Below are positions 16,931-25,795 of a stretch of 42,524 nt of DNA, one piece after another; within the stretch, counting starts at the first letter, position 1, and every line of letters begins with the position of its first letter. A program made the position numbers and the translations under genes. The stretch is from JALHNI01 sp031367405 (GTDB lineage: Bacteria; Acidobacteriota; Terriglobia; Bryobacterales; Bryobacteraceae). The notes under the pieces are model-generated. The model did no database searches and was not told the origin of the DNA. It saw only the letters and a program-made list of their open reading frames with translations. Where the stretch lies: contig JANLPT010000159.1 of assembly GCA_031367405.1 (NCBI GenBank), positions 1 through 42,524 on the forward strand, read 5' to 3'.

Positions 16931-18301
16931 ATGACTCAGTCCACCGCACAATTCGAATCCACCACGCTGGACAACGGCGTGCGCGTCGTGACGGAGCGTC
17001 TTCCGGCCAGCCGGTCTATCTCTTCCGGGCTACTGGTAGATTGCGGTGCCCGTCACGAGGCGGAGCATGAGAACGGCTTAGCGCATTTATGCGAGCACCT
17101 CCTGTTTCAAGGCACCAGCAATCGCGATGCCCGGCAAATTGCCCAGCAGATTGACCTGGTGGGCGGACGCGTGGGAGCCTTCACCACGCGCGACTATACC
17201 TGTTTTGTCGCATCGGTGATGCAGGATTACGCTTATCACGCGCTGGACTTGATGGGCGATTTGCTGATGAATTCCACTTTCCCTGAGCGGGCTCTGGCTT
17301 CCGAACGCGCCGCCATTCTGCAGGAGATCGAGCGGCAGGCCGACCAGCCGGAGACCCATTTGGAGCAGAGCTTAAAGAGCCATATTTGGAGCGGCCATGC
17401 TTTGGGGCGTCCGGTGAGCGGTACGGCGGAGCGGGTGAGCCAGTTTAGCCGCGAGGACACCATCTATTTCCATCATCGGCACTATGTGCCCGGCCGTTTG
17501 ATTGTGGCGGCGACGGGTAACGTGGAGCACGAACAGTTTGTCGCGCAGGTACACGATTGCTTCTGGCGGTTGCGGGGCGGTGAAGTGCCCGCGCCGATGT
17601 CCGCGCCTTCCTGGCAGCCTGTCGAACGGCTGGAGGTGGCGCAGTTACGCCAAGTCTATTTCTGTTTAGCTTGCCCGGCCCCGGCTTACGCCAGTGAAGA
17701 CCGGTATCGTCTGCATGTCCTGACCGGCGTGTTGGGGCAAGGCTTATCGTCACGCCTATTTTCTGACTTACGCGAGAATCGCGGACTCGTCTATGAGATT
17801 CAGGCCGAATATCAGGCTTACGGATTGACGGGAATATTTTTAATTCAAGGCAGCACCGCGCCGGAGCATTTAGAAGAGGTGGTGATGCGCATCAAGGAGT
17901 CACTGGAGGATTTGTGTATGGGTTCGGCGGCCGTGACGGAGGAAGAAGTTTGGTTGGCGGGTACGCGGCTCCGCAACAGCCTAATGCTGACGGCGACGGA
18001 TGAACATGCGGCGATGACGCGGGTCGCGCTGCAGCAGCTCTACTTCGAGGCGCCAATTTCGGCGGAAGAGATTTTGGCGCGCCTGGATGCGGTGGAGTCG
18101 GGCGGATTGGGTGAACTCGTGAAGAATTGGATGAAACCGGCCCTGGGCGGCATGGCGTTGGGGGTTCTGGGCCCCGCCAGCTGCGCGTCCGCTTTTGAAT
18201 CCCTGGCGGTGGAACTGCCGCGCTACCGCCGCCAATTTGGCCAGGCCGCATTTGCCGCCCAAGCCGCCAGCCCACGCGGGCGATCCGGGGAAAGGAACTG
18301 A
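16931..18301 (+). CDS. M16 (insulinase-like) zinc metallopeptidase
   Basis: A 456-residue M16 family peptidase from the ATG at 16931; the longer frame upstream is only the region divergent from lptB. The inverted zinc motif HLCEH (residues 52-56) and the third ligand Glu132 (in LQEIERQ), 76 residues on, match the HxxEH-x(74-76)-E signature, so it should be catalytic. The family start TTLDNGVRVVTERLP is typical, and the C-terminal half (residues 215-400, RQVYFCLACPAP, SRLFSDLRENRGLVYEIQA) holds the Arg-Tyr region of the inactive second domain. No signal peptide is evident, so it may act in the cytoplasm or be a PqqF-like or processing peptidase. It lies five bases before a 51-residue gene and the chemosensory operon. 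Confidence 0.93.
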   Translation: MTQSTAQFESTTLDNGVRVVTERLPASRSISSGLLVDCGARHEAEHENGLAHLCEHLLFQGTSNRDARQIAQQIDLVGGRVGAFTTRDYTCFVASVMQDYAYHALDLMGDLLMNSTFPERALASERAAILQEIERQADQPETHLEQSLKSHIWSGHALGRPVSGTAERVSQFSREDTIYFHHRHYVPGRLIVAATGNVEHEQFVAQVHDCFWRLRGGEVPAPMSAPSWQPVERLEVAQLRQVYFCLACPAPAYASEDRYRLHVLTGVLGQGLSSRLFSDLRENRGLVYEIQAEYQAYGLTGIFLIQGSTAPEHLEEVVMRIKESLEDLCMGSAAVTEEEVWLAGTRLRNSLMLTATDEHAAMTRVALQQLYFEAPISAEEILARLDAVESGGLGELVKNWMKPALGGMALGVLGPASCASAFESLAVELPRYRRQFGQAAFAAQAASPRGRSGERN

Positions 18302-18306
18302 CATCC

Positions 18307-18462
18307 ATGGCGATGAATGAATCGATTAAAAAATCCTGGATTGAACTGCAAAAGAAATACGATTACCCGGTGAACGCCATTGGGTTAAAGATCGCCGACC
18401 GTGACGCCCAGACGCTGCGTGTGTGGCGCGACGAGGGCATTGACCGGTTCGTGAAGAAATAA
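18307..18462 (+). CDS. 51-residue unknown protein
   Basis: A 51-residue open frame (ATG 18307, stop TAA 18460-18462) that tiles the gap between the peptidase and the chemosensory operon, with AAAGGAA upstream. The product is charged, without a membrane segment or cysteine: it begins AMNESIKKSWIELQKKYDY and ends DEGIDRFVKK. The ordered Lys/Glu/Asp-rich composition, short flanking gaps (five and four bases) and same strand support a real gene. I do not recognise the family. It could be an accessory or anchor peptide of the chemosensory operon. Confidence 0.65.
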   Translation: MAMNESIKKSWIELQKKYDYPVNAIGLKIADRDAQTLRVWRDEGIDRFVKK

Positions 18463-18466
18463 CTCC

Positions 18467-19498
18467 ATGGCGGCACTACTTACTAAGCACAATGTATTAT
18501 TTCGCGAAGCAGTAACAGCGGCGAAAGCGGGCGACAAGATCGTGGCCCGGGCCCTGTTTCGCGAGGTGAGCGAATCGGAACCGAAGAGTGAACAGGCGTG
18601 GCTGTGGCGGGCGGCGTTGGCGGAGACGGCGGAAGAGGCGATGGCCCATCTGGAACGAGTCATCGCGCTGAACCCGGCCAATAAGACGGCCATCGATCAA
18701 TTGGGCGGCTTGCGGTTGGCGCAGATGTCCAAGCCGAAGCCCCGTTCTGAACCAGCGGCGGACGCCGGTCCCTGTCCGTTCTGTGCGCAGCAGGTGCATG
18801 GCGGCGCGTCGCAATGCGGCCGGTGCGGCGCTTTCTTAAAGCTCTCCGCCTTCGAAAATTACTTGCCGAATCGCGGGGCCGACGAAGGGGCGCTCAAGAA
18901 CGCCATTGTCCGGTATGAAGCCGCCGCCAAGCGGCAGCCGACTTACGAGAGCCATTTTTTGGTGGGGCTGGCGCATCTGAACCTGGGCGACTTGAGCGAA
19001 GCGGCGCTGTCGTTTGAGCGGGCTTTCCGCTTGAAGCCGGACGAGCGCGATGTCGCGTTTGTCTTGAAGGAAATTGCTGACCAGCCAATTATCCTGGCGG
19101 TGGACGACAGCATTACCGTGCGGCGCGTCGTCGCCAGCGCCCTGAAGAAGGCTGGCTATCGCGTCGTGGTGGCGGAAGACGGCATGCAAGCGCTGGCCAA
19201 GCTGGATGAATTGACGCCGGCCGTGATTCTGCTCGACATTACTATGCCGCGCATGGACGGCTATCAGGTTTGTAAGATCGTCCGGCAAAACGCGCTGCTG
19301 CGCGACATCCCGGTGATCATGCTCTCGGGCAAAGACGGTTTCTTCGACAAAGTGAAGGGTAAGATGGCGGGCTGCTCGGACTATCTGACGAAGCCCTTTG
19401 ACGCTGACGCACTGACGCGCACGGTGCGGCGGCATTTGGTTCCCGCGAAGCGCACCGCAGCAGGAAAGACACAATCATGGAAACAACGGTTCTCGTAG
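18467..19498 (+). CDS. TPR - zinc ribbon - response regulator fusion (PilG/PixG-position protein)
   Basis: A 343-residue cytoplasmic protein with three parts. Residues 5-85 look like TPR helices (ARALFREVSESEPKSEQAWL, then EEAMAHLERVIALNPANKTA). Residues 103-120 are a zinc ribbon with C103, C106, C117 and C120. Residues 140-205 hold two more TPR-like helices pairs (HFLVGLAHLNLGDLSEAALS, then FERAFRLKPDERD). Residues 210-330 form a CheY-like receiver: VDDS acidic pocket, phospho-acceptor Asp257 in LLDITMPRMDG, and the KPFD Lys. There is no DNA-binding output domain. It is the first chemosensory gene and overlaps the next by 22 bases. In PilGHIJ/PixGHIJ operons this slot encodes a receiver that contacts pilus motors; the TPR/zinc ribbon here may serve as the docking part. 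Confidence 0.9.
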   Translation: MAALLTKHNVLFREAVTAAKAGDKIVARALFREVSESEPKSEQAWLWRAALAETAEEAMAHLERVIALNPANKTAIDQLGGLRLAQMSKPKPRSEPAADAGPCPFCAQQVHGGASQCGRCGAFLKLSAFENYLPNRGADEGALKNAIVRYEAAAKRQPTYESHFLVGLAHLNLGDLSEAALSFERAFRLKPDERDVAFVLKEIADQPIILAVDDSITVRRVVASALKKAGYRVVVAEDGMQALAKLDELTPAVILLDITMPRMDGYQVCKIVRQNALLRDIPVIMLSGKDGFFDKVKGKMAGCSDYLTKPFDADALTRTVRRHLVPAKRTAAGKTQSWKQRFS

Positions 19499-19839
19499 TC
19501 GACGATAGTCCCACGGAATTGCGGGCCATGCAGGCGGCGCTCAAAGGCCGCGGCTACACCGTGGTTACCGCGGTGGATGGCGAGCAGGCGCTGGAGAAAG
19601 CGATGCAGTTCTTGCCGCAGGTGATGTTACTCGATATTGTGCTGCCCAAGAAAAATGGCTTTCAAGTTTGCCGTCAATTAAAGACGACGCCAGAGACGAA
19701 AGATATCAAAATCGTGCTGGTGAGTAGTAAGACGCAGGATAGTGACCGGTTTTGGGGAATGAAGCAAGGCGCGGATGAATATATCACGAAGCCCTACGAC
19801 GCGGCCGAGTTAGCGGCCAGCGTGGAGCGGTTCCTTTAA
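19477..19839 (+). CDS. Single-domain response regulator, PilH/CheY-like
   Basis: A 120-residue stand-alone receiver domain. The acidic pair is DD at residues 9-10, the phospho-acceptor is Asp53 in LLDIVLP, the conserved Ser/Thr is Ser83 or Ser84, and the Lys is Lys105 in ITKPYD. It should be phosphorylated by the ChpA-like kinase encoded downstream and act as an output or phosphate sink, as PilH does in Pseudomonas. Its ATG (19477) lies inside the preceding gene with AGGAAAG eleven bases upstream, so the two receivers are translationally coupled. Confidence 0.93.
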   Translation: METTVLVVDDSPTELRAMQAALKGRGYTVVTAVDGEQALEKAMQFLPQVMLLDIVLPKKNGFQVCRQLKTTPETKDIKIVLVSSKTQDSDRFWGMKQGADEYITKPYDAAELAASVERFL

Positions 19840-19848
19840 GGAGCGGCC

Positions 19849-20829
19849 ATGTCTACTGAATTCAATCCAATGGAAGGTCTGCTGGCTGACCTGTTGAGCA
19901 CCTGGGACGAAGAGCCAAGCGAGGTATCAAGCGAGGTACCCGGGCCGGCGATCGCCTTGGTGGCGGAGCGCGGGGAGACCAAAGCCGAATCCGTCTCCGG
20001 GTATCTGCCGGAGCCAGCGCCCGCGTTCACGCCGGTTCGCTTCGTCTCCGCTTTAGTCAAGCCGATGGCCCGCGAGCCGATCTTTCTCGACGAGCTTCCG
20101 CCCATGATGATCCCCAACGAGATCGGCACGTCTCCGAAAGAACCACTTATTTTAGCGGCAGTTCTCGAGCTGCCAGTTCTCGAGCTGCCAGTTCTAGAAG
20201 TGATAGCGTCCGCGCCTCTGGCGGAGACTCATTCAGCCCCCGGGACTCTCGTTCCAGCATGGCGTGAAGACCCCGGAGCCGCTGCCGCGTGTGCCGCCAT
20301 TCTGGCGCGCATGGAACGCGAGTTTGCCGAGCGCGAACCCGTCTCGTTGCCCGCGCGCAAGCCACGCCTGGGCAGCGATGCTCCGCGCTATGTCGTTTTT
20401 GCGGTGCGCGAGATGCTGTTCGCGGTTCCGATTGGGCGGGTACTCGAAACGGACCGCATGACGCCCGTCACGCCGCTCCCTGGCGCGGCCCCGGGCGTGA
20501 AAGGCCTGACGAATTTGCGGGGCGAAGTGGTTCCCGTGATTGACCTGCGCGACGTGCTCGGTTGGGTACCCTCCGAAAATCCGGCTACCCGCCGGATGCT
20601 CGTCATTCAGGATGGCAACCGCCAACCGCTGACTGCCTTGTTAGTGGACCAGGTGAAGGGTTTGGCCGCGTTTCCTGCCACGGCTTGGAAGTCGGCGGAG
20701 ATGGCCGGCGCGCATGGCGCAGAAGGCTTTGTGGAAGCAGTGGCGGAGCGGGACCGCGAATGGGTCAGCCGCCTGAATCTCGATCGAGTTTTGAACGAAA
20801 CACATTTGCCGTCCCTCGCGGCGGCCTGA
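19849..20829 (+). CDS. CheW-domain coupling protein with long variable N-terminus (PilI-position)
   Basis: A 326-residue protein, about twice the length of ordinary CheW. The C-terminal 145 residues are the CheW domain (RYVVFAVREMLFAVPIGRVLETD, then PGVKGLTNLRGEVVPVIDLRDVLG, then LTALLVDQVKG). The N-terminal 180 residues are Pro/Glu/Ala-rich and low in complexity, with two short repeats visible in the DNA (19916-19939 and 20161-20200). The CheW domain bridges the receptor and the kinase at the cell pole or inner membrane. AAGGAG precedes the ATG. It sits ten bases after the REC gene and before the receptor. The long linker is unusual and may act as a flexible arm. Confidence 0.9.
   Translation: MSTEFNPMEGLLADLLSTWDEEPSEVSSEVPGPAIALVAERGETKAESVSGYLPEPAPAFTPVRFVSALVKPMAREPIFLDELPPMMIPNEIGTSPKEPLILAAVLELPVLELPVLEVIASAPLAETHSAPGTLVPAWREDPGAAAACAAILARMEREFAEREPVSLPARKPRLGSDAPRYVVFAVREMLFAVPIGRVLETDRMTPVTPLPGAAPGVKGLTNLRGEVVPVIDLRDVLGWVPSENPATRRMLVIQDGNRQPLTALLVDQVKGLAAFPATAWKSAEMAGAHGAEGFVEAVAERDREWVSRLNLDRVLNETHLPSLAAA
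19916..19939. repeat. Two 12-base tandem copies in the CheW linker
   Basis: CAAGCGAGGTAT (19916-19927) and CAAGCGAGGTAC (19928-19939) repeat with one mismatch and encode a doubled SEV motif in the low-complexity N-terminus of the CheW-domain protein. The unit is a multiple of three bases, so copy-number change would keep the frame. Confidence 0.8.
20161..20200. repeat. 15-base tandem repeat, two perfect copies plus a partial third, in the CheW linker
   Basis: GTTCTCGAGCTGCCA occurs at 20161-20175 and 20176-20190, and a degenerate third copy starts at 20191. It encodes a repeated VLELP motif. Fifteen bases keep the frame, so expansion or contraction would only change linker length. Confidence 0.88.
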
Positions 20830-20853
20830 AGTAAACGTGAGGAAGAGGACAAG

Positions 20854-23073
20854 ATGTTCGCAAAATTGAAAAATCCCGGTATTTCGCACAAGTTGGTCGT
20901 GATCTTTTTTCTGATGGCGCTGCCCATCGGCGTGCTGTTGTCGCTGTTCGTGTCGAACTTAGGCAGCCGCGTGATCGCGACGCGCAATGAACAGAAGGGG
21001 CTCGAGTACATTCGCCAACTGCGCCAACTGGCCGATCGTCTCTCGCTGCATCAAGGGGCGGTGAATGCGGCGCTGCAGGGAGCGGACGGTTTCCGCGCCC
21101 AAGTGACGGCGCTGCAATCACGCATTGACAGCGATCTCACCGCGCTCGAAGGGCTCGACCAAAAGAATGGCGCGGCGCTCAAGACCGCCGAAGGCCTGGC
21201 GCGCATCAAGAGTAACTGGCAGGATCTGCGCATGCAGGTTCTTACTTGGCCGGCGGCGGAAGGCTTTGAGCGGCAGTCGCGGCTGATCGCCGAAACCAAT
21301 GCGCTCGCGCGTCAAGCGGCTGACCAATCCACGTTGACTACCGATGGCGAGTTAGATGTCCACTATCTGGGCGACGCGTTGGCGGTGCAGCTCGCCGCCG
21401 CCGGAGAGTCGGCGGGACAACTGCGCGGTTATGGCGCAGGCTTGGCGGCGCGCGGGAGGCGCTCGGCGGCGGAGATGGCCCAATTGAGTTACTTGGCGCG
21501 GCAAAGCAGCGTGGCGTCCGAACGCGTCGCGGCTAGTTTGGCCAAGGCGATCGAGAATAATCCGGCCCTGGAGCCACGCTTGGCGAAGCCGCTGGCGGCG
21601 GCCACGGCGGCGACCAAAACTCTGAGCCAGTACGCCATCGACGAGCAGGCCAGCGCGCCAGATTTCTTTACCAAGGGGTCGGCGGCGGTGGACGCTTACA
21701 GCCGGTTGCAGGAACAAACGGCGACCGAACTCGCGGGAATCCTCACTGCGCGGCTGGATCGTCTGGATCTTGACCGCATGATCCAAGTCGGCCTGACGCT
21801 GGGCTTACTCGGCCTGGGCGGCTTGGCGGTTTACCGCATTGCGCGAGGCATCGCCCGCCAGGTAGGCTCCATCGACGGGCTGCTGGCCAGCATCGGCATT
21901 GGCGATTTTGGTGCACGGGCCGAGGTGACCACCAACGATGAATTGGGTGCCACAGCCACCGCCTTAAACGCCATGCTCGATAACACGGTGAACTTACTGC
22001 AATCGCAGGAAGAGCGCGATAACATGCAGTCGAGTATCTTGAAGTTACTCGACGATGTGGCCGGAGTGGCCCATGGCGATTTAACCAAAGAGGCCGAAGT
22101 GACCGCCGAGATGACCGGTGCCATTGCCGACTCGTTCAACTACATGATTGTCGAGTTACGCGGCATCATCGGGTCAGTGCAAGCGACCACCTCTCGCGTG
22201 GCGACTTCGACGCGCACCATCAAAGCGACGGCGGAACGGCTGGCCGAAGGTTCGGTACAACAGAGCCAGCGCGTTACTGAGGTTTCCGCTGCCATCGGCA
22301 CCATGACTGATTCCATTCAGCAAGTGGCGCAAACGGCCAGCGCGGCCAGCACGGTGGCGACGCAAGCCTTGGCTGCGGCGCGCGGTGGCAACGAATCGGT
22401 GCAGAAGACCGTCGCGGGCATGGACGCGATTCGCACCCACGTGCAGGAAACGTCGAAGCGCATCAAGCGGCTGGGCGAGAGTTCGCAGGAGATTGGCGAG
22501 ATCGTGCAGTTGATTGAGGATGTGGCGGACCGCACCAGTATTCTGGCCTTGAATGCGTCCATCCAAGCGGCCATGGCCGGTGAGGCCGGCAAAGGCTTCG
22601 CCGTGGTGGCCGAAGAAGTCGAACGGTTAGCGGAACGCGCGACCGGTTCGGCCAAGAAGATCTCCACCTTGATCAAGTCCATTCAGACGGACACCAAGGA
22701 AGCGATTTCGGCGATGGAAGAGACGACGCGCGAGGTGGTGGGCGGATCGAGCCTGGCCAGCGCGGCGGGTTCGCGGCTCAACGAAATCGAAGCGGTGTCG
22801 CAGCGCTTGGCGGTGCTGATCGAGTCCATTTCGGCGGCTTCGAAGGAACAGGCGCTGGGTTCGGAAGCGGTGTCCCGCAACGTGGCGGTGATTTCGGGCG
22901 TGGCGATCGAGACGGCCAACGGGGCGCGGTCGGCGTCGGAAAGCATTCAGTCACTGGCCGAGCAAGCCGAGCAATTACGCTCCTCGTTGCAGCATTTCAG
23001 ATTACCGGGGGATGGGCGTCCGGCGGCGGACGTGCGGCGTCCAGCAGCCAATCGCGATCTGGTTGCCGTCTAG
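20854..23073 (+). CDS. Methyl-accepting chemotaxis protein, PilJ-like
   Basis: A 739-residue chemoreceptor. TM1 is at about residues 13-34 (LVVIFFLMALPIGVLLSLFV) and TM2 at about 313-332 (LTLGLLGLGGLAVYRI), so residues of about 35-310 form a large, helical, periplasmic sensor region. A HAMP-like region follows TM2, then a MA signalling domain to about residue 715. The tip motif is RTSILALNASIQAAMAGEAG, the PilJ-type variant with ASIQAAMAG instead of AAIEAARAG, followed by KGFAVVAEEVERLAER. The C-terminus lacks the NWETF-type pentapeptide that tethers CheR/CheB, in keeping with the absence of those genes here. It lies 24 bases after the CheW-domain gene and probably senses a surface or ligand signal for pilus control. 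Confidence 0.93.
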   Translation: MFAKLKNPGISHKLVVIFFLMALPIGVLLSLFVSNLGSRVIATRNEQKGLEYIRQLRQLADRLSLHQGAVNAALQGADGFRAQVTALQSRIDSDLTALEGLDQKNGAALKTAEGLARIKSNWQDLRMQVLTWPAAEGFERQSRLIAETNALARQAADQSTLTTDGELDVHYLGDALAVQLAAAGESAGQLRGYGAGLAARGRRSAAEMAQLSYLARQSSVASERVAASLAKAIENNPALEPRLAKPLAAATAATKTLSQYAIDEQASAPDFFTKGSAAVDAYSRLQEQTATELAGILTARLDRLDLDRMIQVGLTLGLLGLGGLAVYRIARGIARQVGSIDGLLASIGIGDFGARAEVTTNDELGATATALNAMLDNTVNLLQSQEERDNMQSSILKLLDDVAGVAHGDLTKEAEVTAEMTGAIADSFNYMIVELRGIIGSVQATTSRVATSTRTIKATAERLAEGSVQQSQRVTEVSAAIGTMTDSIQQVAQTASAASTVATQALAAARGGNESVQKTVAGMDAIRTHVQETSKRIKRLGESSQEIGEIVQLIEDVADRTSILALNASIQAAMAGEAGKGFAVVAEEVERLAERATGSAKKISTLIKSIQTDTKEAISAMEETTREVVGGSSLASAAGSRLNEIEAVSQRLAVLIESISAASKEQALGSEAVSRNVAVISGVAIETANGARSASESIQSLAEQAEQLRSSLQHFRLPGDGRPAADVRRPAANRDLVAV

Positions 23074-23082
23074 GAACGCCCC

Positions 23083-25785
23083 ATGCCCACCATGCATGAC
23101 CGCGAGGTGGTGGACGGCTTCACCGTTGAGGTGGCCGGATACTTTCCTCAAATTGAGAATGCGCTCGCCAACCTGTCGCGGTGGCCGGCCGACGCGGCGT
23201 CGCTTGAGCAATCGCACCGCTTATTTCACTCGATCCGTGGCGCGAGCCGCGTCGTCGGCTGCCTGGAGTTAGCGGAGTTAGCCACGGCCAGCGAGCTATT
23301 GCTCGAAGCCGTGTCGAACGGCGAACGCGAATTCGACCAACACATCGCCGACCAATGCCAATCGTCGTTGACGGCCATGCGGACGGCGCTGGATCGCTTT
23401 GAGTATCCCCCGCCCGCCCCTCAAATCACCACGCCCCAACTCACCCCCAGCCAACGGGCGGCCCGGCCGGAACCGGAGATCGACCCCGAACTTGTCGAGG
23501 GCTTTCTGCTCGAAGCCGAGGAGCATTTTGCGCGGATCGAAAAGCACCTGCGCGGGCTGGACCGGTCAACCGATCGCGGCAACGCGCTGGGCGAAATTCG
23601 CCGCTCCGTCCACACGCTCAAAGGCTCGGCCGGCATGGTCGGTTTCCCTGAAATCAGCCAGTTAGCACATCGCATGGAAGACTTACTCGATTCCCTGGTG
23701 GAGCGCGGGCAAGAGTACTCCGCCGATGTCCACGACCTGCTGATTACCACCTACGACGTCTTAGTCGACTTAGCCGGCGTGGGCACGGGCGCGGTGGAGA
23801 ATCGGGCCGAAGCGCTCGAGATCCTTTACGCGGCTTACCAGGAACTTTTGCCGGAACGTGATGATGAGCATGATCCGCCGCCGGAATTCGTCACACGTCA
23901 TCTTACCGTCACGCCGAATGAGTCGCCGGTGCCGGAACAGGTCGACCCCAATAAGTATGTCCGCGTGCCGCTTGACCGTTTGCGCGAACTGGTCCGGTTG
24001 GTCGGTGAGCTGTTAGTCAACCGGTCAACGTTTGAGCGCAGTTACGCGCGCTTTCAGCACGAAACGTCTGAAGTGAACCTGGTGCTGAAGCGCTTGCGCC
24101 GCCTATCGCAGCGCTTGGATACCGACTACGCGACGCCCGCGTTGCTGCGGCCTTCCATCTTACGGCCGGATGTGGCGGGCCCGGAATCAACTGGCACCCG
24201 CGGTGAGTTCGACCCTTTGGAGATGGATCGCTACACCGAATTCCACTTACTCGCCCGCGATTTGAATGAGACCGCCAGCGACATTGGCGCGGCGGGCCAA
24301 CAACTGGGCGGCTTACTCGGTGACTTCGATGGCTATTTGACGCGGCTGGGCCGCCTCACCACCGAGTTACAGGATAAGTTACTCGCGCTCAGCATGGTGC
24401 CGTTTCAAACCCAAGCTTCCCGCTTGCACCGCACCGTGCGCATCACGGCCGGCAAGGAAGGCAAGCTAGCCGAACTGACGATTGAGGGGGCGAACGTCGA
24501 ATTCGATAAGCAGGTGCTCGAGCAAATTTGCGGACCGCTCGAACATCTCCTGCGCAACTCAGTGAGCCACGGGATTGAAGATGCCGACCGGCGCGAAGCC
24601 CAGGGTAAGCCGGACACCGGCCAAGTGCTGCTGCGCATCGCCCGCGAAGGCACCGAGATCGTTTTGCGGCTTTCCGATGACGGTGCCGGCATTGACGTGG
24701 CGCGTGTGCGCGAAGCCGCCGTGCGGCACGGCTTTATGACCGCCGACCAGGCCGCGCAGGCGAACCAGACAGCCCTCTATGCCATGCTCTTTGAGCCCGG
24801 CTTTACGACGGCGCGAGAAGTGACCGACGTGTCCGGCCGCGGGATCGGGCTCGACGTCTTGCGCTCAACCATTGAGAGCCTGAGCGGCTCCATGTCGGTG
24901 GATTCCACCGTCGGCCAAGGCACGAACTTCACCATCCGGTTGCCGCTTTCGATGGCCATCACCAAGGTGCTGTTGGTGCAGGCGCAGGGCGCGGTGTTTG
25001 GCGTGCCGATGGCCCCGGTGCAGCGGATCACGCGAGTAGAAATGTCCGAGTTACGCCGCCTGGGCGACGTCTGGACGCTCAATGACGGCCAAAATCCGCT
25101 GCGCTTATTGGAGCTAGGCAGCGAACTTGGATTGTGTCCCGCGCCGCGCGAAGAGGACCTCAACCATCGCCCGGTGCTCGTATTGCGGCGCGGCGAACAA
25201 CGCTACGCCCTGATGGTGGACCGCATTGTGGAAGCGCGCGAGGTGGTGTTGAAGCCACTGGGCAAACTGACGCGCAAGATTCCCGGCATTGCCGCCTCCA
25301 CGCTATTGGGCGATGGCAGCGTGGTGCTGATTCTGGAGCCCGCCGAACTGGGTGCCTCCGCCATGGGCGCCTCCGCCCAGCGGCGCTTGACGCCCGCTCC
25401 CCGGCGGCCGATTGAAGTACTGATCGTCGATGACTCCTTAAGCGTCCGTCGCGTGATGGCCAATCTGTTCCGCGGCGAAGGCTGGCAGCCGCGCGAAGCC
25501 AAGGATGGTGTGGAGGCGCTCGAATGGCTGGGCCGCTCCAAGGAGCTTCCCGACGTCGTGTTGATGGACGTCGAGATGCCGCGCATGGATGGGTTCGAAC
25601 TGCTGGCCAGCTTGCGGGCGCAAGAGATCTACCGCAATCTGCCGGTGATCATGGTTACTTCGCGCTCGGGCGATAAGCACCGTCAAAAGGCGCTCGGCCT
25701 GGGCGTCAACGACTATCTGGTGAAGCCGTTCGTCGAAAACGCGCTCCTCGACCTGGTGCGGCATTGGGCCAGGCGTCCATCATGA
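23083..25785 (+). CDS. ChpA/CheA-type hybrid histidine kinase with C-terminal receiver
   Basis: A 900-residue hybrid kinase. An Hpt domain at about 5-105 has His49 in FHSIRG, a divergent but intact-looking phospho-site; a second Hpt at about 130-250 has His177 in VHTLKGSAG, the canonical form. The dimerisation and ATP-binding region follows: N-box LEHLLRNSVSHGIED near residue 487, G-boxes DDGAGID near 532 and SGRGIGLDVLRS near 585. A CheW domain spans about 625-765 and a receiver about 775-898, with phospho-acceptor Asp829 in LMDVEMPRMDG. It autophosphorylates in response to the receptor and passes phosphate to the two upstream receivers. AGGAA precedes the ATG. Pseudomonas ChpA has many more Hpt domains; this one has two. 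Confidence 0.93.
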   Translation: MPTMHDREVVDGFTVEVAGYFPQIENALANLSRWPADAASLEQSHRLFHSIRGASRVVGCLELAELATASELLLEAVSNGEREFDQHIADQCQSSLTAMRTALDRFEYPPPAPQITTPQLTPSQRAARPEPEIDPELVEGFLLEAEEHFARIEKHLRGLDRSTDRGNALGEIRRSVHTLKGSAGMVGFPEISQLAHRMEDLLDSLVERGQEYSADVHDLLITTYDVLVDLAGVGTGAVENRAEALEILYAAYQELLPERDDEHDPPPEFVTRHLTVTPNESPVPEQVDPNKYVRVPLDRLRELVRLVGELLVNRSTFERSYARFQHETSEVNLVLKRLRRLSQRLDTDYATPALLRPSILRPDVAGPESTGTRGEFDPLEMDRYTEFHLLARDLNETASDIGAAGQQLGGLLGDFDGYLTRLGRLTTELQDKLLALSMVPFQTQASRLHRTVRITAGKEGKLAELTIEGANVEFDKQVLEQICGPLEHLLRNSVSHGIEDADRREAQGKPDTGQVLLRIAREGTEIVLRLSDDGAGIDVARVREAAVRHGFMTADQAAQANQTALYAMLFEPGFTTAREVTDVSGRGIGLDVLRSTIESLSGSMSVDSTVGQGTNFTIRLPLSMAITKVLLVQAQGAVFGVPMAPVQRITRVEMSELRRLGDVWTLNDGQNPLRLLELGSELGLCPAPREEDLNHRPVLVLRRGEQRYALMVDRIVEAREVVLKPLGKLTRKIPGIAASTLLGDGSVVLILEPAELGASAMGASAQRRLTPAPRRPIEVLIVDDSLSVRRVMANLFRGEGWQPREAKDGVEALEWLGRSKELPDVVLMDVEMPRMDGFELLASLRAQEIYRNLPVIMVTSRSGDKHRQKALGLGVNDYLVKPFVENALLDLVRHWARRPS

Positions 25786-25795
25786 GGAGGGCGGC

